Of a DNA stretch of 64,000 bases, positions 42,169 through 50,412 are shown one piece after another. The DNA comes from Emticicia sp051209875. Lineage in GTDB: Bacteria > Bacteroidota > Bacteroidia > Cytophagales > Spirosomataceae. Within the stretch, counting starts at the first letter, position 1. Every line of letters begins with the position of its first letter. The position numbers were made by a program, and so were the translations under genes. Location: the NCBI RefSeq assembly GCF_051209875.1, contig NZ_JBNTQY010000001.1, forward strand, positions 5,518,001 through 5,582,000. The letters run 5' to 3'. The notes below the pieces were generated by a model, which saw only the letters and a program-made list of their open reading frames with translations, did not search any database and was not told where the DNA came from.

Positions 42169-44670
42169 TTATTCTCTGGTTATTTTACTCGCTCCACTTG
42201 TGTTTGAATTGAGGTCTTTTACCTTTCCAAAACTTGCGTGACTTGCTCCATTAGCTTCAGCTTTTACTTGATTGATTTCCATGCGAGTTGCATCAATCTG
42301 ACACGCTCCCGAAATATCCATGTCCATTCGATCTGCCGAGCCTCTCAAGTCAGCTTTTGATGCCCCTGAGGCATTGAAATCTATTCTACGTACTTCTACG
42401 TCAATGGCTGCTTTTGATGCACCCGTAAGCTCAATGTCTAAATCTTGATTTTTATCTTTAAATCCAATCGCTTTCACAGTCGATGCTCCAGAAAAATCAA
42501 TTGCTTCTAAAGTTGGCATCGTGATATTAAATCTGACAGTATGGTGACGATTATTAAAGCTAAATTTATCTTTATGACTGATTTTCAGCGTATTGCCATC
42601 AACATCTAAATCTAAATCATCCAATTCTTCTTCGTCATCTGAATCGGCAGTGATGCTGAAAGTATCACCTTTACGAATCGTTACCACAAATGCCCCACCT
42701 GCTTCTATTTTTTTGAAATTTTTAACATCAAATTTTCTTTCATGTTGGCCTTTGTTTTCAAAAACATCATAATTGAAAGATGATTCATCATCGTTATAAT
42801 CTCTTTCATTCAAAGCCTCTCTTTCATCATCACTCAACTTAGGGCAATCTCTACAAATCATTCCCGAATCACGCTTCATTACAAATGTATATTTGTCAAT
42901 GTCGTCTCCATCAATATCAAAGTTTCGTTGATTCCAATCTGAACGATAAACACTATGATAAAAATCACGCGTTATTTTAAAGGGTTTTTCATAAGGAATG
43001 TACAAAGTCATTTCAAGGTCTTGTCCACGGAAACGAGCTTTTTCTGGCAATAAAATCTTTTGATCAAAAATCAAGGTAGAATCTTTTTGGCTAATGTTAT
43101 AAAGAATATTTTTAGCATTTGCTTCAGCCTCTACTCTAGTACGGCCCGATGCTTCAAAATGTTGTTCGAGTTTCAAATCAGCACCTTCATACCCTTCAAG
43201 GCTTATATCTACATCGTTTTTGATTTTCATTCCATCAAAATCATCATCTTGATTATTATTTGATGATAAAACGAGGGTTTTGCCAGTAAGCGTAAAAGGA
43301 TAATTTTTAGTTTGTTCAAACTTGCCTTTTTTCTTGAAATTCAAGGCATATTTTGTGGCCAAAATACCAGTTCCCATCAAACCAGCCAACCAAAGCCCAA
43401 GTAATGAAATCCAAAAATTACGAGTACCTATGCTACGATTACTAACCAATATCAAACCCACCAACAATAGAGCTAAAAATGGCGTAAATGCTGCCAAGAA
43501 AGCAAAGAAACCTGTCATTGGGTGAATATCTTGCGAGAAGAATTTAAAAGGGCTATTGTCAAAAAACTCTGTCCCTTCTATACCCGAAACTACTCCAAAA
43601 AATGCTGCTATTGACGCCACCACTGCAACCAAAATTGATAAGGAGAAAAGCATCAAAACGATTCCTGCTAAAACTCGTGCCACAGGACCTAAGTTTTTTA
43701 AGATTTCACCCAAGCCTTTGATGATGATTCCAACCAAACGGAAAGGAAACAAAAGAATTTTAGTCAAAGCATTTTCTGGGGCATTTTTATCAACATTGAT
43801 ACTTTCCTTAATATTAGATTCAATATTTGAAAGTGTTACTGGTTCACCTTTCATTTCCATTTTTTGGGTAAGCGTCTGTGCTTTTGGTGCTACAATCCAA
43901 AGAATTATGTAGGCTAAAAACCCTGTTCCAAATAAAAACACACCCAACACAAATAACAAACGAATCACAGTGATATCTACACCAAAATAAGCCGCCAAAC
44001 CACTACAAACACCACCTAAAACTTTACTATCATTATCTCGGTAAAATTTCTTGATTTTCTTATCTTCATCTAAATTAGCATTCGGAGGGAATACTATCCA
44101 ACAGATAAAATATCCCAAAAATACAAAACCTGATAACGGGCCTAAATCATCACTGATTGGAGGTAAGCCCAAGAAAAGAAATAAGTAGATGATTCTTACC
44201 CAGACAACATCAATATTGAAATAGTGAGCTAAACCAGCTAAAACACCTCCCAAAGCCTTGCGTTTGACATCACGATAAAGGCGTTTTGGTTCAGCAGTAG
44301 CATTAGGTGACTGAGTATTATCACCAGTTGTCGATTCTGCATTACTGACTGTCGATTTAGGCTTGATCGGCTGTGAACTATTTCTCAAATCTTCTTCTTC
44401 TTGAATCGCTTCAAAATCAGACACAGTACCCATTGATTTAATCAGATCATTTACGCTATCAAGACTTATTACTGGCTGGCTATCAGATTTATGATTTGTC
44501 CAAAACTTTTCAGCAATTCGAGCTTCGATGTCCGAAACAATTTCTTGGTTACCTTCATACGATGAGAAATATTGTTTAATCGAAAGCAGGTAATTGTTGA
44601 GTTTGTCGTAGGCATCTTCTTCGATGTTGAAAACCATGCCTGCAATATTTATTTGTATCGTCTTTTTCAT
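42169..44670 (-). CDS. PspC-domain protein with two PspC units and C-terminal GIN (DUF2807) domain
   Basis: 833 aa. The cytoplasmic N-terminus (about 1-125) is followed by PspC unit 1 (KRLYRDVKRKALGGVLAGLAHYF plus a membrane segment) and PspC unit 2 (KKFYRDNDSKVLGGVCSGLAAYF). A long multi-helix membrane region (about residues 300-440) leads to an exported beta part and a C-terminal beta-helical DUF2807 region (FKKIEAGGAFVVTIRKGD, DFSGASTVKAIG, repeated GASKA and SGA turns). Family members are linked to envelope stress sensing (phage-shock response). The upstream PadR gene is in the same operon (130-base spacer with a repeat), so PadR probably represses it in response to an envelope or chemical signal. 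Confidence 0.9.
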   Translation of the reverse strand: MKKTIQINIAGMVFNIEEDAYDKLNNYLLSIKQYFSSYEGNQEIVSDIEARIAEKFWTNHKSDSQPVISLDSVNDLIKSMGTVSDFEAIQEEEDLRNSSQPIKPKSTVSNAESTTGDNTQSPNATAEPKRLYRDVKRKALGGVLAGLAHYFNIDVVWVRIIYLFLFLGLPPISDDLGPLSGFVFLGYFICWIVFPPNANLDEDKKIKKFYRDNDSKVLGGVCSGLAAYFGVDITVIRLLFVLGVFLFGTGFLAYIILWIVAPKAQTLTQKMEMKGEPVTLSNIESNIKESINVDKNAPENALTKILLFPFRLVGIIIKGLGEILKNLGPVARVLAGIVLMLFSLSILVAVVASIAAFFGVVSGIEGTEFFDNSPFKFFSQDIHPMTGFFAFLAAFTPFLALLLVGLILVSNRSIGTRNFWISLLGLWLAGLMGTGILATKYALNFKKKGKFEQTKNYPFTLTGKTLVLSSNNNQDDDFDGMKIKNDVDISLEGYEGADLKLEQHFEASGRTRVEAEANAKNILYNISQKDSTLIFDQKILLPEKARFRGQDLEMTLYIPYEKPFKITRDFYHSVYRSDWNQRNFDIDGDDIDKYTFVMKRDSGMICRDCPKLSDDEREALNERDYNDDESSFNYDVFENKGQHERKFDVKNFKKIEAGGAFVVTIRKGDTFSITADSDDEEELDDLDLDVDGNTLKISHKDKFSFNNRHHTVRFNITMPTLEAIDFSGASTVKAIGFKDKNQDLDIELTGASKAAIDVEVRRIDFNASGASKADLRGSADRMDMDISGACQIDATRMEINQVKAEANGASHASFGKVKDLNSNTSGASKITRE

Positions 44671-44694
44671 TGTTTTAATGATGAATTATTATTA

Positions 44695-44755
44695 GTCGAT
44701 AGAGGAATGCCGCCCAGCGGAATGCCGCCCAGTCCATAGACGACGGTCGATAGAC
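44695..44755. repeat. GC-rich tandem repeat plus GTC(C/G)ATAG words within the padR-pspC operon
   Basis: GGAATGCCGCCCAG occurs twice (44704-44717 and 44719-44732, period 15). Flanking words GTCGATAG (44695-44702), GTCCATAGAC (44732-44741) and GTCGATAGAC (44746-44755) surround it. The stretch is GC-rich in an AT-rich genome and is not coding. Confidence 0.6.
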
Positions 44756-44800
44756 AATTCAACTTATTGATAATCAATTGGTTATTAAGGATTATTTCAT

Positions 44801-45130
44801 TTACTTTTTGCTTATAATAGTCGTAACAGACTCCGAAAGCTCGTCCCAAGTATTGTTTAAGTTATCCAAAAATAACTGTCCTGTTTCTGTCAAAACATAG
44901 TATTTTCTGGGAGGTCCGGATGTTGATTCTACCCACTTATAATCTAACAAACCCGAATTTTTCAATCGTGTAAGTAGCGGGTAAAGTGTACCTTCAACTA
45001 CCATAATTTTGGCGTTGATTAGCTCATAAAGAATTTCGGAAGCGTAAATCTCACCCCTCGAAATTATGTGCAGGATGCAGTATTCCAAAATTCCTTTCCG
45101 CATCTGCACTTGGGCATTTTCTAAATCCAT
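44801..45130 (-). CDS. PadR family transcriptional regulator
   Basis: 109 aa, a short PadR (class 2 length). The winged helix is visible: QMRKGILEYCILHIISRGEIYASEILYEL, VVEGTLYPLLTRLKNSGLLDYKWVES, GPPRKYYVLTETGQLFL (wing and dimer helix). PadR-type repressors bind palindromic operators and respond to ligands. It is first in the operon, with the PspC/GIN gene downstream, a pairing that is recurrent in Bacteroidota. It probably regulates its own operon; a promoter match lies at 45214-45244 and a short hairpin at 45140-45156. Confidence 0.93.
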   Translation of the reverse strand: MDLENAQVQMRKGILEYCILHIISRGEIYASEILYELINAKIMVVEGTLYPLLTRLKNSGLLDYKWVESTSGPPRKYYVLTETGQLFLDNLNNTWDELSESVTTIISKK

Positions 45131-45324
45131 ATTCTATGACCTCTTACTCCAAGAGGAATTTAAAAAGTGTAAGTTTTCATTTATAATTACTCTTTTTATG
45201 AATGATTATGATACAAAGATATAATAAGGTACTATGCAATGCAAGATACTTGGTTAAAAACTTTGTCAATTTTGGATAAATGGTAAAAAATAAGTTTAAA
45301 TTATGTATTTTTGGTGATGAGAAA
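45131..45324. other. padR/dinB divergent intergenic region, promoter part
   Basis: Holds the padR promoter and, on the plus strand, a TATTTTTG box at 45306-45313 that could serve dinB. I see no ORF or RNA gene here. Confidence 0.45.
45214..45244 (-). promoter_or_regulatory. promoter of padR-pspC operon
   Basis: On the minus strand TTG (45244-45242), 20 bases, then TATCTTTG (45221-45214), an exact TAnnTTTG. The leader would be about 78 bases and includes the inverted repeat CCTCTT/AAGAGG (45140-45156), a possible operator. Confidence 0.45.
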
Positions 45325-45530
45325 AAGGGTTTAGGTTGTAGGAATTAGGTTTTAGGAGTTAGGTTGTAGGAAGGAGATATTAGGTGAAAGATTAAAATAG
45401 CTAAATTTATTGAGCAACAGTCAATAAAACCCCTAAACCTCATTTCCTAAAACCTAATTCTCAATTCCTAAATCCTAATACCTACTTTCTAATTCCCAAT
45501 TCCTAACTCCTAAAACCTAACTCCTAAACC
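45325..45530. repeat. CCTAA/TTAGG word array forming an imperfect long hairpin, upstream of dinB
   Basis: The left arm (about 45325-45375) repeats TTAGG words on the plus strand; the right arm (about 45429-45530) repeats the complementary CCTAA word at least nine times (CCTAAA, CCTAAC, CCTAAT). The spacing is irregular, mostly about 7-18 bases, so this is a degenerate word array and not an exact tandem repeat. The two arms can pair over long stretches. The right arm ends exactly at the TTG start of dinB. Confidence 0.7.
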
Positions 45531-46598
45531 TTGCATCGAAAAATCATACATATTGATATGGACGCTTTCTTTGCGTCAGTTGAACAACGTGATTTTACTG
45601 AATTACGAGGAAAACCTGTTGCTGTTGGTGGCAGTAGTGAACGGGGCGTTGTGGCGGCCGCAAGCTATGAAGCCAGAAAGTTTGGTGTTCGGTCGGCAAT
45701 GGCGTCACGCATTGCGAAACAAAAATGTCCTAATTTGATTTTTGTAAAACCTCGTTTTGAGGTTTATAAACAAGTTTCTAATGAAATTAGGGGTATTTTT
45801 TTAGAATATACGCCTTTAGTTGAACCTCTTTCACTCGATGAAGCCTATTTGGATGTAACCGAAAACTTAAAAGGTATAGCAACAGCTACCGAAATTGCTC
45901 AAGAAATAAAAGTACGTATCAAAGAAAAAACAGCCCTCACTGCTTCGGCGGGTGTTTCTATCAATAAATTTTTAGCAAAAATTGCTTCGGATTATCGAAA
46001 ACCCGATGGCCTTTTTGTGATAAAACCTCTGCAGGCAGAAGCGTTTGTAGCAGATCTGGAAATTAGTAAATTCCACGGGATTGGTAAAGTTACTGCCGAA
46101 AAAATGCACAAAATGGGTATTTTTTCAGGAAAAGAGTTACGTGAAAAAAGCTTTGACTTTCTCGCAAAACACTTTGGAAAAGTAGGAAAATACTATTTTG
46201 ATATTGCTCGTGGCGTTGACAACCGCCCTGTAAATCCTGATAGTATTAGAAAGTCTATTGGCGTAGAAAACACTTTTAATCACGATATTGTTGAGCCTGA
46301 CGAACTTTATCGTGAACTTGACGACATCATTGAGCAGCTTTGGCGACGCATGGAACGAGCCAATGCTTATGGCAAAAGTATTACGCTAAAGATTAAGTTT
46401 GCAGATTTTGAAAGCCTGACTCGCAGTCGCACTTCTCAGTTATCAATCATTGAGAAAAGTTTTTTAGCTAAGGTTTCTTATGAAATGCTCAACCATTTAT
46501 TACCATTGCCCAAAGGCGTTCGGCTCATGGGGGTTTCCTTGACAAATCTCGAATTTGCTGATGAAATGATTGGGCGACAACTTACCCTTGGATTTTAG
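45531..46598 (+). CDS. dinB: DNA polymerase IV (Y family)
   Basis: 355 aa. The N-terminal catalytic motif KIIHIDMDAFFASVEQRD (Asp ligands), then ASYEARKFGVRSAM, then SLDEAYLDV (catalytic Asp-Glu), then the thumb, and a C-terminal little-finger domain. Start: the only credible start upstream of KIIHIDMDAFF is a TTG at 45531, because an in-frame stop lies at 45525-45527. Length and N-terminus fit other DinB proteins. The polymerase bypasses DNA lesions and is error-prone. It begins immediately after the word array, which would form its 5' leader. Confidence 0.93.
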   Translation: MHRKIIHIDMDAFFASVEQRDFTELRGKPVAVGGSSERGVVAAASYEARKFGVRSAMASRIAKQKCPNLIFVKPRFEVYKQVSNEIRGIFLEYTPLVEPLSLDEAYLDVTENLKGIATATEIAQEIKVRIKEKTALTASAGVSINKFLAKIASDYRKPDGLFVIKPLQAEAFVADLEISKFHGIGKVTAEKMHKMGIFSGKELREKSFDFLAKHFGKVGKYYFDIARGVDNRPVNPDSIRKSIGVENTFNHDIVEPDELYRELDDIIEQLWRRMERANAYGKSITLKIKFADFESLTRSRTSQLSIIEKSFLAKVSYEMLNHLLPLPKGVRLMGVSLTNLEFADEMIGRQLTLGF

Positions 46599-46599
46599 T

Positions 46600-46664
46600 T
46601 TGTATGGCGGAGTTCCAGCTCCATCACTATATAAACCAGACGGAGTAGGAACTCCGTCATACAA
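46600..46664 (+). repeat. hairpin after dinB (17-bp arms)
   Basis: Arms 46600-46616 and 46648-46664 (TTGTATGGCGGAGTTCC and complement) match at 16 of 17 positions, with a 31-base loop. It follows the dinB stop directly and is more GC-rich than its surroundings. Confidence 0.6.
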
Positions 46665-46665
46665 C

Positions 46666-46701
46666 AAAAATGCCTCTCACAATTAAGCAAGAGGCATTTT
46701 T
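46666..46701. terminator. bidirectional terminator between dinB and secDF
   Basis: Perfect 12-bp stem, arms 46666-46677 and 46690-46701 (AAAAATGCCTCT and complement), with an A run on one side and a T run on the other. Confidence 0.85.
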
Positions 46702-46707
46702 ATTGTA

Positions 46708-46754
46708 GAACAAGTTTTCAACTTGTTCAAAGAAGCACAATTTAGAAAATTGTG
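46708..46754. repeat. two small palindromes between terminator and secDF
   Basis: GAACAAGT...ACTTGTTC (46708-46728, 8-bp arms) and CACAATTT-AGA-AAATTGTG (46736-46754, 8-bp arms). With the two upstream hairpins this makes four inverted repeats in 155 bases. Confidence 0.5.
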
Positions 46755-46761
46755 TTACAAA

Positions 46762-49700
46762 TTAAGATTTTTTACCTTTTTTAACTTCTTCAGTTGGAAC
46801 TACTGGAACCGCCGCCAATTTAGCTTCTTCCTTTTTCAAATCTCTTTGCATACCATCAACAACGATTGGTGTAGCTACGAATAATGACGAATAAGTTCCT
46901 ACAATTACACCGATAAACATGGCAAATACAAAACCACGAATGGTTTCACCACCAAAAATCAACAATACTAAGAGTACAACCAATGTCGAGAAACCTGTTA
47001 CGGCTGTACGGCTCAATGTTGCATTCAAAGCATTATTAATAACAGTTGGAATATCTTCTTTCACACCACGCTTTTCTGTCAAGTATTCACGTACACGGTC
47101 AAATACAACAACCGTATCGTTCATCGAATAACCCATAATCGTCAGAACCGCACCCACAAACGCTTGGTCAACATCAAGAGAGAAAGGTAACCAACCTCTG
47201 AAGATTGAGAAAATACCGAGAATAATTGCCACGTCATGGAACAAGGCAACTAAAGCTCCATAACCAAAAGCTAATCGTCGGAAACGTACGAAAATATAAA
47301 TAAACACCAATACTATTGAAAGTAGAACAGCTTTAAAAGCTCCTCCGATGGCATCATTTGCAATTGTTGGACCAACTTTCGACGAAGATAACACCACACC
47401 TTTATTGCCTGGAACAGCAGCCAAAGCAGCATTTACATTGCTTTCCAATTGTTTTTCTACTTCTGTATTGGTATTTTCGATTTTGTAAGGTGTTGTAATC
47501 TTCACTTTATCAAAACCTCCGAAAGTTTTTACTTCAATGGCATTTCCTTCAAAAGTTGCTTTCAAAGCATTGCTTATATCTTCTGTATTTACAGTTTTCT
47601 CAAATTTAGCTACGTATGTACGACCACCTAAGAAATCCACACCTAAACCAAAGCCTTTGAAGAAAATAGAAACGATACCTGCAATGATAATCGCACTTGA
47701 AATGGTGTAGTATAATTTACGTTTAGAAACGAAATCAAAGTTTGAGTCTTTGAATAATTTCTCAGTCCATTTTGTAAAGAAAGAAACTGTTTTTCCTTTG
47801 CCGATATAATATTCAAACAATAATCTTGAAACGAAAATTGCTGAGAATAGCGAAGTAAAAATACCAATCAATAACGTTGTAGCAAATCCAAGAATCAAAC
47901 CTGAACCAAAAATAAATAATACCGCACCAGTAATTAAGGTAGTTACGTTTGAGTCAATGATTGATGACATGGCATTTTGGAAACCATCACGCACGGCTAC
48001 TGGGAATGTTTTACCCAATAATAATTCTTCTTTGATACGCTCATAAATCAAAACGTTCGCATCAACTGACATACCAACTGAGAGTACTAAACCTGCAATA
48101 CCTGGCAATGTAAGTGTCGCACCAAACGATGCCATTACACCTAAAAGCAACAATAAGTTTACAAGAAGTGCAATATTGGCAATCAAACCTGCTTTGTTAT
48201 AGTAAACTAATACAAAACCTAATACAAACAATACACCAATAATTGATGAAAGTACACCAGCCTGAGCTGCCTCCGAACCTACAGTTGCACCTACGATATC
48301 TTCCGAGATAATATTAGTTGGAGCAGGTAATTTACCAGCTTTCAATACGTTTGCTAAGTCGAGAGCTTCTGTTACTGTAAAGTTTCCTGAAATACTTGAA
48401 CGTCCACCACCAATTTCACCATTTACATTTGGTGCAGAATAAACAAAGTTATCAAGAATGATAGCAATCGGACGACCAATGTTTGCTCCTGTAAGAGCTT
48501 TCCATTTTCTTGCACCTTCCGCATTCATTTGCATCTCTACAGCAGGTTTTCCTCTTTCATCATAATCTTGTGTAGCGTTTGTAACCACATCTCCTTCTAA
48601 AGGTGCTTTACCCAAATCTTTCACGAAATAAATATCAACGATTTCTTCGTTTACGTTTGTACCATTAGCACGTGGTTTTACATCATATAAATAACTTGCA
48701 TTGGCTGGGAAAAGAGCTTGTACATCTGAACGGTGCATGATTTGGTTGACACGAGAAGTATCTTTGATACGAACTGCCACACCATACCCTGTTCCAATAA
48801 ATAAGTTACTAAACGCATTCGTTTGACGTTGTGCCAAACCAGCCGAATCTTTCTTAGAAGTATCAGACTTGTTTCCACCAGACAATTGTGCAGCCAAACT
48901 ATTTTTTGAAGTATCTTTTGTTGCTGTGGCAGCATTGTCGCCTTTTCCTGCTATTTTGCTTATGCTTGCTTTTTCTGCTGCTTTACTTTCAGCATCCATT
49001 TGTAATAATATAGCTGATAAACCATCAAATGAAGGAGCAATTTCCTGCATTGTATATACTTCGCAGAACTCCAATTTTGCAGCCCCCGAAAGTAATTTAC
49101 GCACACGTTGTGGATTATCTACACCTGGTAATTCAACTTGAATACGGTTAGTACCTGACAAACGTTGTAAGTTAGGGTTTGATACACCAAATTTATCAAC
49201 ACGAGTTTGGATGATACGGAACGCACGATCGAAAGCACCATCAACTTCTTTTTTGATGTAGCTAATTACTTGGCTATCAGATGATGTCAAGCTCAATGTA
49301 CCACGATTAGAACTATTAGAAAAAATACTTGCTAATTTTGTATCAGGAGCAATTTTCTTAAATTCATCTGCAAATAAATCAACAAAGTTTGTATTGCTTG
49401 AAACCGCTCTTTGTTGAGCATTCGCAATCGCTGTCGTTACTTTAGGGTCACGAGAAGCCGCTAAAGCTCTAACAATTTCGGTTGGCGAAACCTCCAAAAT
49501 TACACTCATACCACCTTGAAGATCAAGACCTAAGCCTAATTCTTGCTTAGTAAGGTCTTCGGTTGTTGTCCCAAGGAAAACAGGTTGTTTCCAAAGTGAA
49601 TCCAAATAACGTTGTTTTTTGCTGTAATCTATTTTACCAGATTTATCTGTTGCATACGCCTCTGCATCTTTTCTAATGTCATTAGCTTTCCAAGTTCGAG

Positions 49701-49767
49701 CTAAGAAGTAAATACTAATTGCTAAAAACGCCACCAATAGGGCGACTATACCACCTTTGTTTCTCAT
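46762..49767 (-). CDS. secDF: protein translocase subunit SecDF (fused)
   Basis: 1001 aa, a single-chain SecD-SecF fusion, the normal form in Bacteroidota. The SecD half has the N-terminal helix, LGLDLQGGMSVILEV (D1 motif), a Gln/Ser/Lys-rich linker (about 270-320), the periplasmic P1 domain and a six-helix RND-type bundle (LPGIAGLVLSVGMSVDANVLIYERIKEEL). The SecF half has GLGVDFLGGRTYVAKF, and MGYSMNDTVVVFDRVREYL. The complex uses the proton gradient to help secreted proteins leave the SecYEG channel. Monocistronic by appearance, with terminator downstream. Confidence 0.96.
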   Translation of the reverse strand: MRNKGGIVALLVAFLAISIYFLARTWKANDIRKDAEAYATDKSGKIDYSKKQRYLDSLWKQPVFLGTTTEDLTKQELGLGLDLQGGMSVILEVSPTEIVRALAASRDPKVTTAIANAQQRAVSSNTNFVDLFADEFKKIAPDTKLASIFSNSSNRGTLSLTSSDSQVISYIKKEVDGAFDRAFRIIQTRVDKFGVSNPNLQRLSGTNRIQVELPGVDNPQRVRKLLSGAAKLEFCEVYTMQEIAPSFDGLSAILLQMDAESKAAEKASISKIAGKGDNAATATKDTSKNSLAAQLSGGNKSDTSKKDSAGLAQRQTNAFSNLFIGTGYGVAVRIKDTSRVNQIMHRSDVQALFPANASYLYDVKPRANGTNVNEEIVDIYFVKDLGKAPLEGDVVTNATQDYDERGKPAVEMQMNAEGARKWKALTGANIGRPIAIILDNFVYSAPNVNGEIGGGRSSISGNFTVTEALDLANVLKAGKLPAPTNIISEDIVGATVGSEAAQAGVLSSIIGVLFVLGFVLVYYNKAGLIANIALLVNLLLLLGVMASFGATLTLPGIAGLVLSVGMSVDANVLIYERIKEELLLGKTFPVAVRDGFQNAMSSIIDSNVTTLITGAVLFIFGSGLILGFATTLLIGIFTSLFSAIFVSRLLFEYYIGKGKTVSFFTKWTEKLFKDSNFDFVSKRKLYYTISSAIIIAGIVSIFFKGFGLGVDFLGGRTYVAKFEKTVNTEDISNALKATFEGNAIEVKTFGGFDKVKITTPYKIENTNTEVEKQLESNVNAALAAVPGNKGVVLSSSKVGPTIANDAIGGAFKAVLLSIVLVFIYIFVRFRRLAFGYGALVALFHDVAIILGIFSIFRGWLPFSLDVDQAFVGAVLTIMGYSMNDTVVVFDRVREYLTEKRGVKEDIPTVINNALNATLSRTAVTGFSTLVVLLVLLIFGGETIRGFVFAMFIGVIVGTYSSLFVATPIVVDGMQRDLKKEEAKLAAVPVVPTEEVKKGKKS

Positions 49768-49887
49768 TTTAGGGAAATTTTGTAATAAATAATGTTTGAT
49801 ATAAAATAATACATGGAATCACACAAAAGCATGATTCAAGGAATAAAAAGGAAAGAAAAAGTTATATTCTTTCGAGAAGAAAGAGAT

Positions 49888-50247
49888 TTATGGGGCATTG
49901 GGAGCGATAAAATGCTCGTAAAGATTTTCGAAGTATGAAAGACGGAAAAGCGGTTTTGTATAAACTTTTTCCGAAGATTCGATGATTAGATAAATAACTT
50001 GCGGAGTAGGTAGAATGAAGGGGTTATCTCCGAAGTCGAACGCATGGCTGGGTACAACCACCTCCAACGACAACTCGCTAACAAAGCTTTGGTTGGTTGG
50101 CTGTTGTTTTTTAGTTGATTTCTCTTGCTTTGATTTGGTAGGCTCATGGTGTTTTTGTGGTAGCTGCTTGCCGAAAACGCTCGTCAGCATCACCATCGTG
50201 AACATCAAAAGTCCAAAAGCACGTGATATGTAAGAGATTCTTTTCAT
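49888..50247 (-). CDS. small exported protein of unknown function
   Basis: 119 aa. Signal peptide (RISYISRAFGLLMFTMVMLTSVFG), a very basic Lys/Gln/Ser/Thr-rich linker (LPQKHHEPTKSKQEKSTKKQQ), then a short region with SLEVVVPSHAFDFGDNPFILPTPQVIYLIIES and aromatic C-terminus (FRLSYFENLYEHFIAPNAP). I do not recognise the family; proteins of this type occur across Cytophagales genomes. An almost ideal promoter (50258-50290) ends about five bases from the ATG, so the transcript may be nearly leaderless or translation may begin at a later codon. Confidence 0.7.
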   Translation of the reverse strand: MKRISYISRAFGLLMFTMVMLTSVFGKQLPQKHHEPTKSKQEKSTKKQQPTNQSFVSELSLEVVVPSHAFDFGDNPFILPTPQVIYLIIESSEKVYTKPLFRLSYFENLYEHFIAPNAP

Positions 50248-50257
50248 TTTAGGATCG

Positions 50258-50290
50258 CAAAGCTACAAGAATTTCTTTGAATAAGTCAAA
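50258..50290 (-). promoter_or_regulatory. promoter of the 119-aa exported protein
   Basis: On the minus strand TTTG (50290-50287), 21 bases, TAGCTTTG (50265-50258). Both boxes exact at ideal spacing. Confidence 0.5.
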
Positions 50291-50310
50291 TCTTATGCCA
50301 AAAAACTTCG

Positions 50311-50412
50311 AGTCCACGGTCAGTAGTCCACAGTCAACAGTTTTTAACTAACTAAAATGACCATAAACTTACTTATTCTTACTATGGACTATGGACTAGT
50401 GGCCGTGGACTT
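50311..50412. repeat. GTCCA(C/T)AGT-word hairpin
   Basis: The left part (from about 50310, GTCCACGGTCAGTAGTCCAC) and right part (50381-50412) can be aligned as complements over about 32 positions with roughly six mismatches. Each arm is built from repeats of GTCCAYRGT. The right arm touches the stop codon of the lipoprotein gene at 50411. Confidence 0.6.

Noticed and set aside
44667..44849. 60-aa minus-strand ORF spanning the padR-pspC spacer
   Set aside because: It overlaps padR and reads through the GC-rich tandem repeat (repeated GGIPL), so it is a translation of noncoding repeats.
45325..45530. Possible CRISPR array upstream of dinB
   Set aside because: The repeats are 5-10-base degenerate words without constant repeat length or unique spacers, and there are no cas genes.
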